The notes under the pieces were generated by a model. That model did not search any database. It had not been told where the DNA came from and saw only the letters and a list, made by a program, of their open reading frames with translations. 64,000 nt of DNA from Jiella mangrovi (GTDB taxonomy: Bacteria > Pseudomonadota > Alphaproteobacteria > Rhizobiales > Rhizobiaceae), in NCBI RefSeq assembly GCF_017815135.1, contig NZ_JAGJCF010000023.1, positions 1 through 64,000 on the forward strand. The letters run 5' to 3'. Shown here piece after piece: positions 17,578 through 29,239 of the stretch (position 1 is the stretch's first letter; every line of letters begins with the position of its first letter). The position numbers and the translations under genes are program-made.

Positions 17578-19374
17578 GTGACGGCAGGATCGAGAACCGG
17601 CAGAGGTGCTAAAAGCCTCTCTGTACGCGGAAGGGGCATACGCCTTGCCGCGGCGCCTGCCGGTGTGGTGCTTCTCGCCGTCCTTATGGCGGCGGGCTCG
17701 CCCGCGGCAACACCGCTCGAGGCCGAGATCGACGAAACGACCGTCGCCGCGATCCCCGCCGCAGACCCATCGACCCCAGGCGCCGAGAACCCTGATTCGT
17801 CTTCCGCAAACGCCATCGAGGCCCGGCGGAAGAAAACGGCAGCCGAACTCGCTGCTCTCGCTTCGCGCATCAAGCTCTCGACCGCGACCATCCGCTCGCT
17901 CGATGATGAAATCGCCGCGATTGCCGCCGATCGCGACAAGCTTCAGGCGGCGCTGAAGAAGGCGAGCGATGCGCAGCGCAAGATCAGCGCCGATCTCGAT
18001 GCGACGGAAGGCCGGCTTGCCGCCCTCGCGGGGAAAGAGGACACGATCCGCGCTTCGCTGATCGCCCGCCGCGACGTCCTGGCAGAGGTTCTCGCGGCGC
18101 TCGAACGCATGGGCTCGAAGCCGCCGCCGGCGCTGCTCGTGCGCCCGCGCGACGCACTCGGCGCCGTTCGCAGCGCGATCCTGCTTGGCGCCGTCGTTCC
18201 GACCATGCGCAAGGAGACCGAGACGTTGGTCGCCGACCTCGACAGGCTGGCATCCGTCAAGGCGTCGATCGTTGCCGAAAAGGACCGCTATGCCGGCCAG
18301 ATCAAGCAGCATCGCGAGGAGCAGGAGCGACTGTCCCGCCTGTTTGAGGAAAAGCGCCGGATCGAGGCGGACAGCCGCGAAAAGCGCGAGGCCGAGACGG
18401 CCCGAGCCGCCGAGCTGGCGCGCAAGGCCGATGACCTGAAGGATCTGATCTCGTCGCTGCAGGCCGAGGCGGACGCAGCGCGGGCCCGCGAGGTCGCGGC
18501 GCGCGAGGCCGAGGAGCGCCGCATCGCCGAGGCAGAGGCGCGCGAGGCAAAGGCCAATCGCGACGCTGCCGCCGCCGGCGAGAAGCTCGCTCTCGCCCGG
18601 AGCCGCGAAAGCGCGCAGAAAGCCGCGCGCGTCGTCGCCTCGACGGACGGGCCCGCCGAAGCGAACACGTCAGCCGTCGGCGAGCCGCCTGCGGGCGCGC
18701 CCGAAACGGAGATGGCCTCGCGGGATGCCGGATCGACATCTGCCCGCGAGCCCGCGGCATCGTCTGGAACCGGGCAGGCCGTGGTGGACGATGCAGCCGG
18801 CGGGGGATCCGAAACGGCTGATAGGGAGACCGAGGTCGCCGCTCTCGAGCCCGGCGCTGGCGAAAAAGCCCCCTATGACATCGCCGCTTTGAGAAACAAC
18901 ACGGCGTTACTGGAGCCATCCGCCGCATTTTCGACACTCAAGGCTCGTTTGTCGAAACCCGTGTTCGGGAGACAGATCATCGGATTCGGACAGACGGACG
19001 ACATCGGCAGACCCTCCACCGGGGTGTCATTCGCCTCGCGGGCGGGCGACGTCGTCATCGCGCCGGCAGACGGCCGCGTTCTGTATGCGGGGCCTTTCCG
19101 ATCCTATGGTGAGCTCTTGATCCTCGACGTCGGCGATGGCTATCATGTCGTCCTGGCCGGGATGGACCGCATTGATGTGACGAGTGGCCAGTTCGTTTCG
19201 TCAGGGGAGCCGGTCGCGCTGATGGGAGCGCGGCGGCTGGCAAGTGTTCAAGTGGCGGAATTCGGCGCCGCCGAGCCCGCTCTCTACGTCGAATTTCGCA
19301 AGGACGGGAAGCCGGTCGATCCGACCCCGTGGTGGACGAAAGAACCCTCTGGAAGGACGAGGAATGATTCGTAA
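17578..19374 (+). CDS. EnvC-like murein hydrolase activator with degenerate LytM domain
   Basis: The product is 598 residues from GTG 17578. A signal/anchor region near residues 20-45 (APAGVVLLAVLMAAG) leads into a long coiled coil (about 80-360) with RKADDLKDLI repeats, a low-complexity linker, then a C-terminal M23/LytM-like domain (about 475-590). The metallopeptidase ligands are missing: the usual HxGID is STGVS and the usual HFE is YVE. Such EnvC-type proteins do not cut murein but activate amidases at division. The rlmH-envC-ctpA-yibQ order is a known rhizobial arrangement. The ctpA ATG lies inside its last codons. Confidence 0.85.
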   Translation: MTAGSRTGRGAKSLSVRGRGIRLAAAPAGVVLLAVLMAAGSPAATPLEAEIDETTVAAIPAADPSTPGAENPDSSSANAIEARRKKTAAELAALASRIKLSTATIRSLDDEIAAIAADRDKLQAALKKASDAQRKISADLDATEGRLAALAGKEDTIRASLIARRDVLAEVLAALERMGSKPPPALLVRPRDALGAVRSAILLGAVVPTMRKETETLVADLDRLASVKASIVAEKDRYAGQIKQHREEQERLSRLFEEKRRIEADSREKREAETARAAELARKADDLKDLISSLQAEADAARAREVAAREAEERRIAEAEAREAKANRDAAAAGEKLALARSRESAQKAARVVASTDGPAEANTSAVGEPPAGAPETEMASRDAGSTSAREPAASSGTGQAVVDDAAGGGSETADRETEVAALEPGAGEKAPYDIAALRNNTALLEPSAAFSTLKARLSKPVFGRQIIGFGQTDDIGRPSTGVSFASRAGDVVIAPADGRVLYAGPFRSYGELLILDVGDGYHVVLAGMDRIDVTSGQFVSSGEPVALMGARRLASVQVAEFGAAEPALYVEFRKDGKPVDPTPWWTKEPSGRTRNDS

Positions 19375-20740
19375 GCTCTCGATACTGTTCGCCGGTGCGC
19401 TGATGGGGGCCACGGCAATGACCGTGGTCAGCCAGAGCCAGGGCGTCGCCAACGCCGCCGGATCCGATACCTATCGGCAGCTTGCGATCTTCGGAGATGT
19501 GTTCGAGCGCGTTCGCGCGCAGTATGTCGACAAGCCCGACGATCAGAAACTGATCGAAACGGCCATCAACGGCATGCTCACCTCGCTCGACCCGCATTCG
19601 AGCTACATGAACGCCAAGGAAGCCGCAGAGATGCGGACCGAGACCCGCGGCCAGTTCGGCGGGCTCGGCATCGAAGTCACGATGCAGGACGAACTCGTCA
19701 AGGTCGTCTCGCCCTTCGACGGTACCCCGGCCGACAAGGCGGGCGTTCTGGCCGGTGACCTGATCGCCGAGATCAATGGCGAGCAGGTCCGCGGCCTTAC
19801 CCTGGGCGAAGCCGTCGACAAGATGAAGGGCGACATCGGCACCAACGTCACGCTGACGATCATCCGCGAAGGCGCGAAGAAGCCGGTTCGGCTGACGCTG
19901 ACCCGCGCCGAGATCAAGGTGCCCTCGGTCCGCCATTCCGTCGAGGGTGACGTCGGCTACATCAAGCTGCTGAAGTTCAACGAGCAGACCACCGTCGGCC
20001 TCGAGGATGCCATCGCGGACATCAAGGAAAAGGTCGGCGACGACAAGCTGAAGGGCTATGTCCTCGATCTGCGCCGCAATCCGGGCGGACTTCTCGACGA
20101 GGCGGTTTCGGTTTCGGACGCCTTCCTCAACAGCGGCGAGATCGTCTCGACGCGCGGTCGCAACGCCGACGAAACCAGGCGCTACAACGCCCGCTCGGGC
20201 GACGACATCGACGGCAAGCCGCTGGTGGTCCTCGTCAATGGCGGCTCGGCCTCGGCCTCGGAGATTGTCGCGGGCGCCCTGCAGGATCAGCGCCGCGCGA
20301 CCATCGTGGGCACGCGCTCCTTCGGCAAGGGATCGGTCCAGACCATCATCCCGCTCGGCCAGAACGGTGCGCTCAGGCTGACGACGGCGCTCTACTACAC
20401 GCCGTCCGGCAGCTCGATCCAGGGCCGGGGCATCAATCCCGACATCACCGTCGAGCAGCCGCTCCCCAAGGAGATCCGCGATCAGATGGGCCTCGACGGC
20501 GAGGACGAGCTGGTCCGCGGCGAGTCTTCTCTGCGCGGGCACATCACCGGCAAGGAAGAGACCGACGAGGGTTCCGGCTCGCTCGATTACGTTCCGCCGG
20601 AAAAGAAGGACGATCTGCAGCTGCAGTATGCGATCGATCTTCTCGACGGCAAGAAGACCAACGCGATGTTCCCGCCGAAGCGCGAGGCGAACGCCAAGCC
20701 GGCGACGGACGCCGACGCAAGCAACAGCGCCAAGAACTGA
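19364..20740 (+). CDS. ctpA: Carboxyl-terminal processing protease (S41 family)
   Basis: The product is 458 residues: signal peptide (residues 1-32), PDZ domain about 98-165 (GLGIEV, AGVLAGDLIAEING) and the S41 peptidase domain. The catalytic dyad is Ser297 in GGSASASEI and Lys322 in SFGKGSVQ. It degrades or trims periplasmic proteins with exposed C-termini and affects cell-envelope integrity. ATG 19364 follows AGGACGAGGA and overlaps the end of the envC-like gene by 11 bases. It ends with an Asn/Lys-rich tail followed by a terminator. Confidence 0.95.
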   Translation: MIRKLSILFAGALMGATAMTVVSQSQGVANAAGSDTYRQLAIFGDVFERVRAQYVDKPDDQKLIETAINGMLTSLDPHSSYMNAKEAAEMRTETRGQFGGLGIEVTMQDELVKVVSPFDGTPADKAGVLAGDLIAEINGEQVRGLTLGEAVDKMKGDIGTNVTLTIIREGAKKPVRLTLTRAEIKVPSVRHSVEGDVGYIKLLKFNEQTTVGLEDAIADIKEKVGDDKLKGYVLDLRRNPGGLLDEAVSVSDAFLNSGEIVSTRGRNADETRRYNARSGDDIDGKPLVVLVNGGSASASEIVAGALQDQRRATIVGTRSFGKGSVQTIIPLGQNGALRLTTALYYTPSGSSIQGRGINPDITVEQPLPKEIRDQMGLDGEDELVRGESSLRGHITGKEETDEGSGSLDYVPPEKKDDLQLQYAIDLLDGKKTNAMFPPKREANAKPATDADASNSAKN

Positions 20741-20784
20741 CCCGGGCGGGCACTGGGTCGCCCGTCCCATGAATCTACGATGAG

Positions 20785-20814
20785 AACCCGGTCGCACAAG
20801 CGGCCGGGTTTTTT
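20785..20814 (+). terminator. Rho-independent terminator after ctpA
   Basis: AACCCGG (20785-20791) pairs with CCGGGTT (20804-20810) around a 12-base loop and runs into six Ts. It lies 45 bp after the ctpA stop and separates it from the YibQ-type gene. Confidence 0.8.
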
Positions 20815-20878
20815 CGTTTTCGCCGTCTGTTTCGAAACGGCGAGCCTCGCGAAAGATTGACAGACTACTCGTTCTGTC

Positions 20879-22033
20879 ATGTCCATCGAAGGCGAACTCT
20901 ATCGGCCCCTGGGGCTCAATCGACCGGCACGGCGAAGATTGCCGCGGCTGCCGGCTGCGTCTTCCCTGGTTCTGACGGCCGTTTCGGCAGTGCTCCTGTG
21001 GGGCTCTGCCGAAACGGCCCTTCATTCCGACACTTCACGCCGCTTCATCGATGTCCTCGCGCGAACCGATGGCATCGCCGAGCCCGCACGGAAAATGGCC
21101 ACCAAGGCCCCGGTCGTCGCAGCGCCACTGGCGCAACGATCGGCCGGTCCGACCATCATCGGCCCCGATTCCGCGACCGGAGTCGTGACGTTTCGCGTCG
21201 AGGAACCCCACGATTACCGGCAGTCTCCGGCCGTCGCCTATCTTCCTGACACGGATCTGATCGAGGACAGCCCCTATGGGCCGTTGCCGGTGCGCGCGGC
21301 CGACGGGCGGCGCCCCTTCGATGTCTATCGCGGCGCTTCCAGCGGCCAGCCTTCGACGCGCATCGCGATCGTCGTCGGCGGTCTCGGCATCAGTCAGACG
21401 GGCAGCATGGACGCGGTCGAGCAACTGCCAGCCGGCGTGACGCTCGGATTTTCACCGGCCGGCAACAGTCTGGATCGCTGGATGCAGGCGGCGAGGCGCG
21501 CCGGCCACGAACTGTTGATCCAGGTGCCGCTCGAGCCGTTCGGCTATCCGGCGGTCAATCCCGGCGAGACCACTCTGACGGTGAAGGATGCGGCGGCGGG
21601 CGACTTCGCCTCGCTCTTTGCCTCCCTCGGCAAGATCACCAACTATGTCGGCGTAATGAACTACATGGGCGCGCGGTTCACGGGCGACCAATCCGCCATG
21701 GCGCCCTTCATTGCCGAACTCGGGCGCCGCGGTCTGATGTATCTCGACGACGGATCGTCGATGCGCTCGCTCGGCAAGGATACGGCCATCGCCGATGGCG
21801 TGCCGTCGGCGGCGGCCAACATTGTTCTCGACGAAACTCGCGATCCGGCCGCTATCCGTCGCCAGCTCGACATGCTGGAGAAGGTCGCACGGGCGCAAGG
21901 CTCGGCGATCGGCGTCGCGTCGGCCTTCGACCAGTCGATCGCCACGATCGCGGCCTGGATCGCGCCGGCGCAAAAGCGCGGCATCGAAATCGTGCCGGTC
22001 TCCGCGCTCGCCTATGATCCCGAAGTGCGCTGA
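20879..22033 (+). CDS. Divergent polysaccharide deacetylase (YibQ/DUF610 family)
   Basis: The product is 384 residues with an N-terminal membrane anchor (about 25-45, SSLVLTAVSAVLLWGSAE). RIAIVVGGLGISQTGSMDAVEQLPAGVTLGFSP, ELLIQVPLEPFGYP and NYMGARFT are the family signatures. The fold is a NodB-like barrel, but the usual catalytic triad is altered (GGLGIS replaces TFDDGP), and the activity is unknown. It follows ctpA as in other rhizobia. The expected next gene, rppH (a NUDIX RNA pyrophosphohydrolase), is absent and the aromatic catabolism cluster begins instead. Confidence 0.85.
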   Translation: MSIEGELYRPLGLNRPARRRLPRLPAASSLVLTAVSAVLLWGSAETALHSDTSRRFIDVLARTDGIAEPARKMATKAPVVAAPLAQRSAGPTIIGPDSATGVVTFRVEEPHDYRQSPAVAYLPDTDLIEDSPYGPLPVRAADGRRPFDVYRGASSGQPSTRIAIVVGGLGISQTGSMDAVEQLPAGVTLGFSPAGNSLDRWMQAARRAGHELLIQVPLEPFGYPAVNPGETTLTVKDAAAGDFASLFASLGKITNYVGVMNYMGARFTGDQSAMAPFIAELGRRGLMYLDDGSSMRSLGKDTAIADGVPSAAANIVLDETRDPAAIRRQLDMLEKVARAQGSAIGVASAFDQSIATIAAWIAPAQKRGIEIVPVSALAYDPEVR

Positions 22034-22139
22034 CGAACGGCAGATCGCAGCCCGATCGGTCCGAAGGCGATTGAAGACTGGTCAGCCACGCGATCGCTGC
22101 CGAACGTCGCAAAGCCGACAGCGCGTTTTCGCGACGCGG

Positions 22140-23384
<1,245 letters not shown>

Positions 23385-23415
23385 TCACATGCTGCGCGGA
23401 CCCAGCCGCCGATCC

Positions 23416-24041
23416 TCAGATGTCGAAGAAGATCGTTTCCTTCTCGCCCTGCAGGAAGATGTCGTGGCGATAGGTCGGCATGCCGCCTTCCATCGTCCGC
23501 GGCGCGATCAGCGTTGCGACACGGGCGCGGTGCTCGATGCGCGAGAGGATCGGATCGGCGTCGTTGGCCGCCTCTTCGTCGCCGAAGTAAAGCCGCGTGT
23601 GGAGGCCGATATTGATGCCGCGAGCAACGATCCAGAGGGTGATGTGCGGCGCCTGGGGACGACCGTCCTTGAACGGCACCTTGCCCGGCTTGATCGTCTC
23701 GAAGACGAACTCGCCCGTCGTCATGTCGCCCGCCGAACGGCCGAAGCCGGCAAAGCCTGGATCGGCCGTGCCGCGCTTTTCCTGGGGCGAGGGATAAAGG
23801 CCGGCCGCATCGGCCTGCCAGACTTCCACCAGCGCGTCCTTCAGCGCGGCGCCGACGCCGTCGAAGACACGTCCGACGACGCGGATGCGCTCGCCCTTGG
23901 TCTCGGGTTTGAGCATCGTCTTGCCGAGATCTTCGGGAAAGACGTTCTCGACGCCGCTGAAATTCGGCGTGCAGCCGATGTGAACGTAGGGGCCGGCGGT
24001 TTGCGAAGGGCTTTCCTTCAGCCGGTTCAAGGGCTGGACCA

Positions 24042-24042
<1 letters not shown>
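23416..24042 (-). CDS. pcaG: Protocatechuate 3,4-dioxygenase alpha subunit
   Basis: A 208-residue alpha subunit of the intradiol ring-cleaving dioxygenase (SQTAGPYVHIG, LVEVWQADAAGLYPSP, ITLWIVARGINIGLHTRLYFGDE). It forms heterodimers with PcaH and does not itself hold the iron. The start overlaps the pcaH stop (TGATG), so the pair is made in step. Confidence 0.95.
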
Positions 24043-25166
<1,124 letters not shown>

Positions 25167-25191
25167 TCACTCCTCGCTCCCTGACGGCGGC

Positions 25192-25220
25192 AATATGAAA
25201 GTGCCGAAAAGTCATGTAAA
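25192..25220 (-). promoter_or_regulatory. Promoter candidate for pcaC-H-G-pobA
   Basis: On the minus strand TTTACA (25215-25220) and CATATT (25192-25197) are 17 bases apart and end about 26 bp before pcaC. The 91-bp gap to pcaQ should also carry the PcaQ site. I do not see a clear match to the ATAACC-N4-GGTTAA type described for rhizobia; the nearest is TTAAC...GTTA around 25238-25257. Confidence 0.45.
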
Positions 25221-25256
25221 GTGAATAAGAAGCGCAATTAACATGAGCGGTCAGTT

Positions 25257-26180
25257 ATGGAAATCGATCGCCGGATTAAAATTCGCCACCTCAGAACCTT
25301 CGTCGAAGTCGCACGGTGCGCGAGTGTCGGCAGGGCGGCGGAGCTGATGCATGTGTCGCAGCCGGCGGTCTCGAAGACGCTGGCGGAGCTGGAGGCGGTG
25401 CTCGGCGCCCGGCTGATGGAGCGTAGCCGCAGCGGCGTATCGCTGACACCCGTCGGCCAGATGTTTCATGCCTATGCGAACTCGAGCCTTGCGGCGCTTC
25501 GGCAGGGCATCGAGGGGGTCTCCGAGACGCTCGCGGCGGGCGGTCTCAGACTGTCGATCGGGGCACTCCCATCGGTTGCCGCGCGCATCGTCCCGGAGGC
25601 CGCGGTCGAGATGGGCCGGGTGGCGCCGGAAGTCGGTCTCGCAATCGTAACTGGACCGAATGGTTATCTTCTATCAGAGCTGGCGGCTGGCGCTCTCGAT
25701 CTGGTGATTGGCCGGCTCGGCAATCCGGAAATGATGGCCGATCTCAGCTTTTCCCAGCTCTATTCCGAACGGATCTCTCTCGTCGTGCGGCCTGGCCACC
25801 CGCTTGTCGGCCGAGCGGACGTTTCGGCCATCGCCGACTATCCGATCGTCTTTCCCAATCGCAACGCGGCGATCCGCGTGATGGCGGAGCAGTTCTTCAT
25901 CGCCCAGGGCATCCGGCGCGCGGGCCACCGGATCGAGACCGTCGCCGAAACCTTCGGCCGCGCCTATGTGCGCAAGACGGATGCCGTCTGGGTCATCTCG
26001 TCCGGTGTGGTGGCGCTCGACGTGGCGGAGGGCATGCTGGTCGAGCTGCCGATACCGACGCGCGAAACCCTCGGACCCGTGGGGCTGACCATGCGGGGGG
26101 AGGGCGATCCTTCGCCGGCGCTGCGCATGTTCATGGAAGCGGTTCGCCGGACCGTGACGAAGCTCGATCCTGCAAGCTGA
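25257..26180 (+). CDS. pcaQ: LysR-type activator of the pca genes (PcaQ)
   Basis: The product is 307 residues: winged HTH at about 10-65 (VGRAAELMHVSQPAVSKTLAELEAVLG) and a LysR substrate domain. PcaQ in rhizobia activates the pca operon in response to carboxymuconolactone or ketoadipate enol-lactone. Divergence from pcaC at 91 bp, and the sequence GRAYVRKTDAVWVISSGVVALDVAEG typical of the PcaQ/GbpR branch, support the name. It ends convergently with ribB. Confidence 0.88.
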   Translation: MEIDRRIKIRHLRTFVEVARCASVGRAAELMHVSQPAVSKTLAELEAVLGARLMERSRSGVSLTPVGQMFHAYANSSLAALRQGIEGVSETLAAGGLRLSIGALPSVAARIVPEAAVEMGRVAPEVGLAIVTGPNGYLLSELAAGALDLVIGRLGNPEMMADLSFSQLYSERISLVVRPGHPLVGRADVSAIADYPIVFPNRNAAIRVMAEQFFIAQGIRRAGHRIETVAETFGRAYVRKTDAVWVISSGVVALDVAEGMLVELPIPTRETLGPVGLTMRGEGDPSPALRMFMEAVRRTVTKLDPAS

Positions 26181-26275
26181 CCGTTGGCCGCTTTTGCGAC
26201 GGCCGCTACCGAGCCTGCGTATACGGCCTTGAATCCGCGCTCACCGCTTAGGGCCAATGGCGCAGGGCAGTTTCG

Positions 26276-27409
26276 TCATTCGCTGAGCAGGATCGTGTCG
26301 CAGACCTCGATGCCGAAGCCGGTCAGGCCGACATAGGATCGCTCGTGAGTGGCAAGGACCGCGATCGACGACGCGCCAAGATCGCGCAGGATCTGCGCGC
26401 CGACGCCGACCTCGCGCCAGCGCTGACGGCGAAGCCGCGCGCTCAGGTGTCGCTCGCCGTCCGTGACGGGCCCTTCGTCCGCATCGGGCCTCACCTCGAA
26501 CTCGTCGATCTGCGGCGAGCGCAGCAGCATGACGATCCCCTGGCCGGCGGCCTTGATCTTGTCGACCGTGACATCGACCCAGTTCCGCCCGCCGCCGACA
26601 CGGGACATGAGGTCGACAATGGGCTGTTCGCGGTGAATGCGGGTCGGCACGTTGCTGCGCCCGCGAACGTCGCCATGGACGAAGGCGAAGTGCTGGGTCT
26701 CATCGAACGGGGTCTCATAGACCCGGATCCGGCCCGGCAGACCGGCGAAATTGAATTCCTCCTCCCGCACGCAGGTCACGAAGGATTCGCGGCGCACGCG
26801 ATAGGAGATAAGATCCTCGATCGAGATGATCTTCAGCCCGTGTTCGCGGGCGAAGGGAACGAGCTCTGGCAGGCGCTTGACCGTGCCGTCGTCATTGACG
26901 ATCTCGGCGAGGACGCCGCCGGGCTCGAGGCCGGCGAGGCGGGCGAGATCGGTGCCGGCCTCGGTGTGGCCGGAGCGGATGAGGACGCCGCCCTCGCGGG
27001 CGATCAGCGGGAAGATATGGCCGGGGCGGATGAAGTCGCTCGCCGCGCAATTGGTGTTCATCAGCGCGCGGCAGGTGTTGGCGCGCTCCTCGGCGGCGAT
27101 GCCCGTCGTCATGCCGACCTTGTAATCGACCGAGATGGTGAAGGCGGTGCGCATGGGATCGAGATTGTTGGCGACCATCGGCGGCAGGTTCAGCGCCTCG
27201 GCGCGTTCGCCGGTCATCGGCACGCAGATGATGCCGCTGGTGTGGCGGATCATGAACGCCATCTTTTCCGGCGTCGCCTTGGAGGCGGCCATGATCAGAT
27301 CGCCCTCGTTCTCGCGGTCGGTATCATCGACGACTACGACGAGTTCACCCTCTGCGATCGCGGCGATCGCATCTTCGATGGAATCGAGCGTGAGATCCGG
27401 GTCGGTCAT
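26276..27409 (-). CDS. ribB: 3,4-Dihydroxy-2-butanone-4-phosphate synthase with degenerate GTP cyclohydrolase II domain
   Basis: The product is 377 residues. Residues 1-205 are a complete RibB (DDTDRENEGDLIMAA, RHTSGIICVPM, GHIFPLIAREGGVLIRSGHTEA) that makes the four-carbon unit of riboflavin. Residues about 210-377 follow the RibA fold, but where RibA has the zinc loop with three Cys (RCDCG region) the protein reads DLMSRVGGGRNWVDV, so GTP cyclohydrolase activity is unlikely. Such RibB-X proteins are known in proteobacteria. The start is ATG 27407-27409. No FMN riboswitch is visible in the 119-bp gap upstream. Confidence 0.93.
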   Translation of the reverse strand: MTDPDLTLDSIEDAIAAIAEGELVVVVDDTDRENEGDLIMAASKATPEKMAFMIRHTSGIICVPMTGERAEALNLPPMVANNLDPMRTAFTISVDYKVGMTTGIAAEERANTCRALMNTNCAASDFIRPGHIFPLIAREGGVLIRSGHTEAGTDLARLAGLEPGGVLAEIVNDDGTVKRLPELVPFAREHGLKIISIEDLISYRVRRESFVTCVREEEFNFAGLPGRIRVYETPFDETQHFAFVHGDVRGRSNVPTRIHREQPIVDLMSRVGGGRNWVDVTVDKIKAAGQGIVMLLRSPQIDEFEVRPDADEGPVTDGERHLSARLRRQRWREVGVGAQILRDLGASSIAVLATHERSYVGLTGFGIEVCDTILLSE

Positions 27410-27528
27410 TGTCGGTCCTGTCGATGATGATCTGCGGGTGCCGGATCGAAGCCCGGCCGCAAGAGGGAGAGATGACGCGCTTTTACGTCGCAAGGCCGGC
27501 AATGATCAATAAGCCGGCCCCCGCGTCC

Positions 27529-27987
27529 TTATCCCCGGCCGCGATAGGTCGGCACGCCCTGATCCGGCAGATAGACATTCTGAGGTGCCGGCCCCGTCTG
27601 CCAGAACACGTCGATCGGGATGCCGCCGCGCGGATACCAGTAGCCGCCGATGCGCAGCCAGAGCGGCTTGGTCGCCTCGACGACGCGTCGGGCGATCATC
27701 ACGGTGCAGTCCTCGTGGAAGGCGCCGTGATTGCGGAAGCTCGTGAGAAACAGTTTCAGCGACTTCGATTCGACCAGCCGCGCGTCCGGCGCGTAGTCGA
27801 TGACGATGTGGGCAAAATCCGGCTGGCCGGTCACCGGACAGAGCGAGGTGAATTCCGGGCAGGTGAAGCGGACGATCGCCGGCGGTCCGTCGCCGCGGGT
27901 GTAGGGGACGGTCTCGAGGACGGCTTCTTCGGGGGAGGTCGGCGTGCGGGTGGCCTGGCCGAGCTGCGAGAGTTCCGTGTGGGACAT
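27529..27987 (-). CDS. queF: NADPH-dependent 7-cyano-7-deazaguanine reductase
   Basis: A 152-residue unimodular QueF that reduces preQ0 to preQ1 in queuosine synthesis. [18 protein letters not shown] holds the catalytic Cys50 and Asp57, and [21 protein letters not shown] is the substrate-binding segment. It is divergent from the LysR gene and upstream of ribB on the same strand. Confidence 0.95.
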   Translation of the reverse strand: MSHTELSQLGQATRTPTSPEEAVLETVPYTRGDGPPAIVRFTCPEFTSLCPVTGQPDFAHIVIDYAPDARLVESKSLKLFLTSFRNHGAFHEDCTVMIARRVVEATKPLWLRIGGYWYPRGGIPIDVFWQTGPAPQNVYLPDQGVPTYRGRG

Positions 27988-28039
27988 CGTGGATCGCTCC
28001 GGATTTTCAAACGTCGTGTCTGCGAGCAGGCTCTAAGCG

Positions 28040-28062
28040 ACTTGCCGATCGCATTGGCAAGT
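28040..28062. promoter_or_regulatory. Inverted repeat in the queF / LysR divergent gap
   Basis: ACTTGCC (28040-28046) and GGCAAGT (28056-28062) form a perfect 7-bp inverted repeat with a 9-base spacer, midway between queF and the LysR-type gene. It could be an autoregulatory site of the regulator; this rests on position only. Confidence 0.35.
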
Positions 28063-28166
28063 GGTCCGATGGGGCCGGGTGGAGCATCAGCCGTATCATG
28101 TCTGTCGATCTCGGCCTCAGCTGGCGCTGTGGCGGCGGGCCTGGTCGCGGAAGAAAGACAGTGCAG

Positions 28167-29051
28167 ATGATCGACAAGCTGGAATATCTGATCGCGCTCG
28201 CCGCCGAGCGGCATTTCGGCCGGGCAGCGGATCGGCTCGGCATCACCCAGCCGACGCTGTCGGCCGGCATCCGCCAGCTCGAAGGGCGGCTCGGCACGAC
28301 GCTGGTAAATCGCGGTTCGCGCTATCGCGGGCTGACGGAAGAGGGCGAGCGGGCGCTCGCCTGGGCGCGCCGGATCACCGACGACGTGCGCACGATGCGC
28401 GAAGAGGTTCAGACCGCCAAGCGCGGCCTATCGGGAAATCTGCGGATCGGTGCAGTCCCCACCAGCCTTGCGATCGTCTCCCGCCTGACTGCCCCCTTTC
28501 ACCGCAAGCACGACGACGTGACCTTCGACGTGACGTCACAGACCGCGACGGAAATCATCGCCGCCATCGGCAATTTCGAGATCGATATCGGCCTGACCTA
28601 TATCGACGATGAAAGGCTGCAGAAGCTCGACACCCACGTGCTCTACGAAGAGCGCTATTGCCTCGTCACCCGGCAGGGCAGCGAGTTCGCCGACCGCGAA
28701 GAGGTCCTGTGGGAAGAGGTCGCGACGCTGCAGCTCGGCCTTCTCAGCCCGACCATGCACAATCGTCAGATTCTCAATCGCCATCTGGGCGCGGGCGGCC
28801 GGCATTTTCGCACGGTCATGGAATCGAATTCGATGATCGCGCTTTTGTCGCAAACCCGCCTCGCGGGCATCGCCACGGTCATGCCCCATCGTTCGGCGGC
28901 GGTTCTGGGCCTTGCCGATCCGCTCGTCGCGATCCCGATCACCGGGCCGGACATCGGCTATCGCATCGGTCTCGTGACCGCCAGGCGCGAGCTGCGTCCG
29001 CCGATCGTCGCCGCGTTTTGGGCAGAGACCCGGTTGATCGGGGAGGTTTGA
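28167..29051 (+). CDS. LysR-type regulator next to the formate dehydrogenase operon
   Basis: The product is 294 residues from ATG 28167. The N-terminal wHTH (ERHFGRAADRLGITQPTLSAGIRQLEGRLG) and the LysR effector domain are intact. It lies 188 bp before fdsG in the same orientation. LysR regulators called FdsR control soluble formate dehydrogenase operons in other bacteria, so a similar role is inferred. An ATAG-N7-CTAT palindrome between the two genes is a fitting target. Its ligand is unknown. Confidence 0.8.
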   Translation: MIDKLEYLIALAAERHFGRAADRLGITQPTLSAGIRQLEGRLGTTLVNRGSRYRGLTEEGERALAWARRITDDVRTMREEVQTAKRGLSGNLRIGAVPTSLAIVSRLTAPFHRKHDDVTFDVTSQTATEIIAAIGNFEIDIGLTYIDDERLQKLDTHVLYEERYCLVTRQGSEFADREEVLWEEVATLQLGLLSPTMHNRQILNRHLGAGGRHFRTVMESNSMIALLSQTRLAGIATVMPHRSAAVLGLADPLVAIPITGPDIGYRIGLVTARRELRPPIVAAFWAETRLIGEV

Positions 29052-29134
29052 CCGGCGATCGGGCAAGGGTCGATCTCTGTCTGTATCGGGCGAGGGACGC
29101 GCTTTTCCAACCCGGCAAAAACCCGAAGTCGGTT

Positions 29135-29153
29135 TGATAGAAAATATCTATCA
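29135..29153. promoter_or_regulatory. LysR-type operator candidate upstream of fdsG
   Basis: TGATAGA (29135-29141) and TCTATCA (29147-29153) form a perfect inverted repeat around AAATA. It contains ATAG-N7-CTAT and the T-N11-A core of LysR sites. It lies about 87 bp before the fdsG start and is AT-rich in a GC-rich region. Confidence 0.5.
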
Positions 29154-29239
29154 GCGCACGGTGATTGCAGATTGATTTTCAGCCAATCGAGGTGTTCCGT
29201 GCTTGGAACAATTCAAAACCAGGGCCGGGAGGCAAGCGC

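Noticed and set aside
27410-27528. FMN riboswitch before ribB
   Set aside because: The gap is short and lacks the conserved FMN aptamer blocks; it contains only a GGCCGGC-type inverted repeat just after queF.
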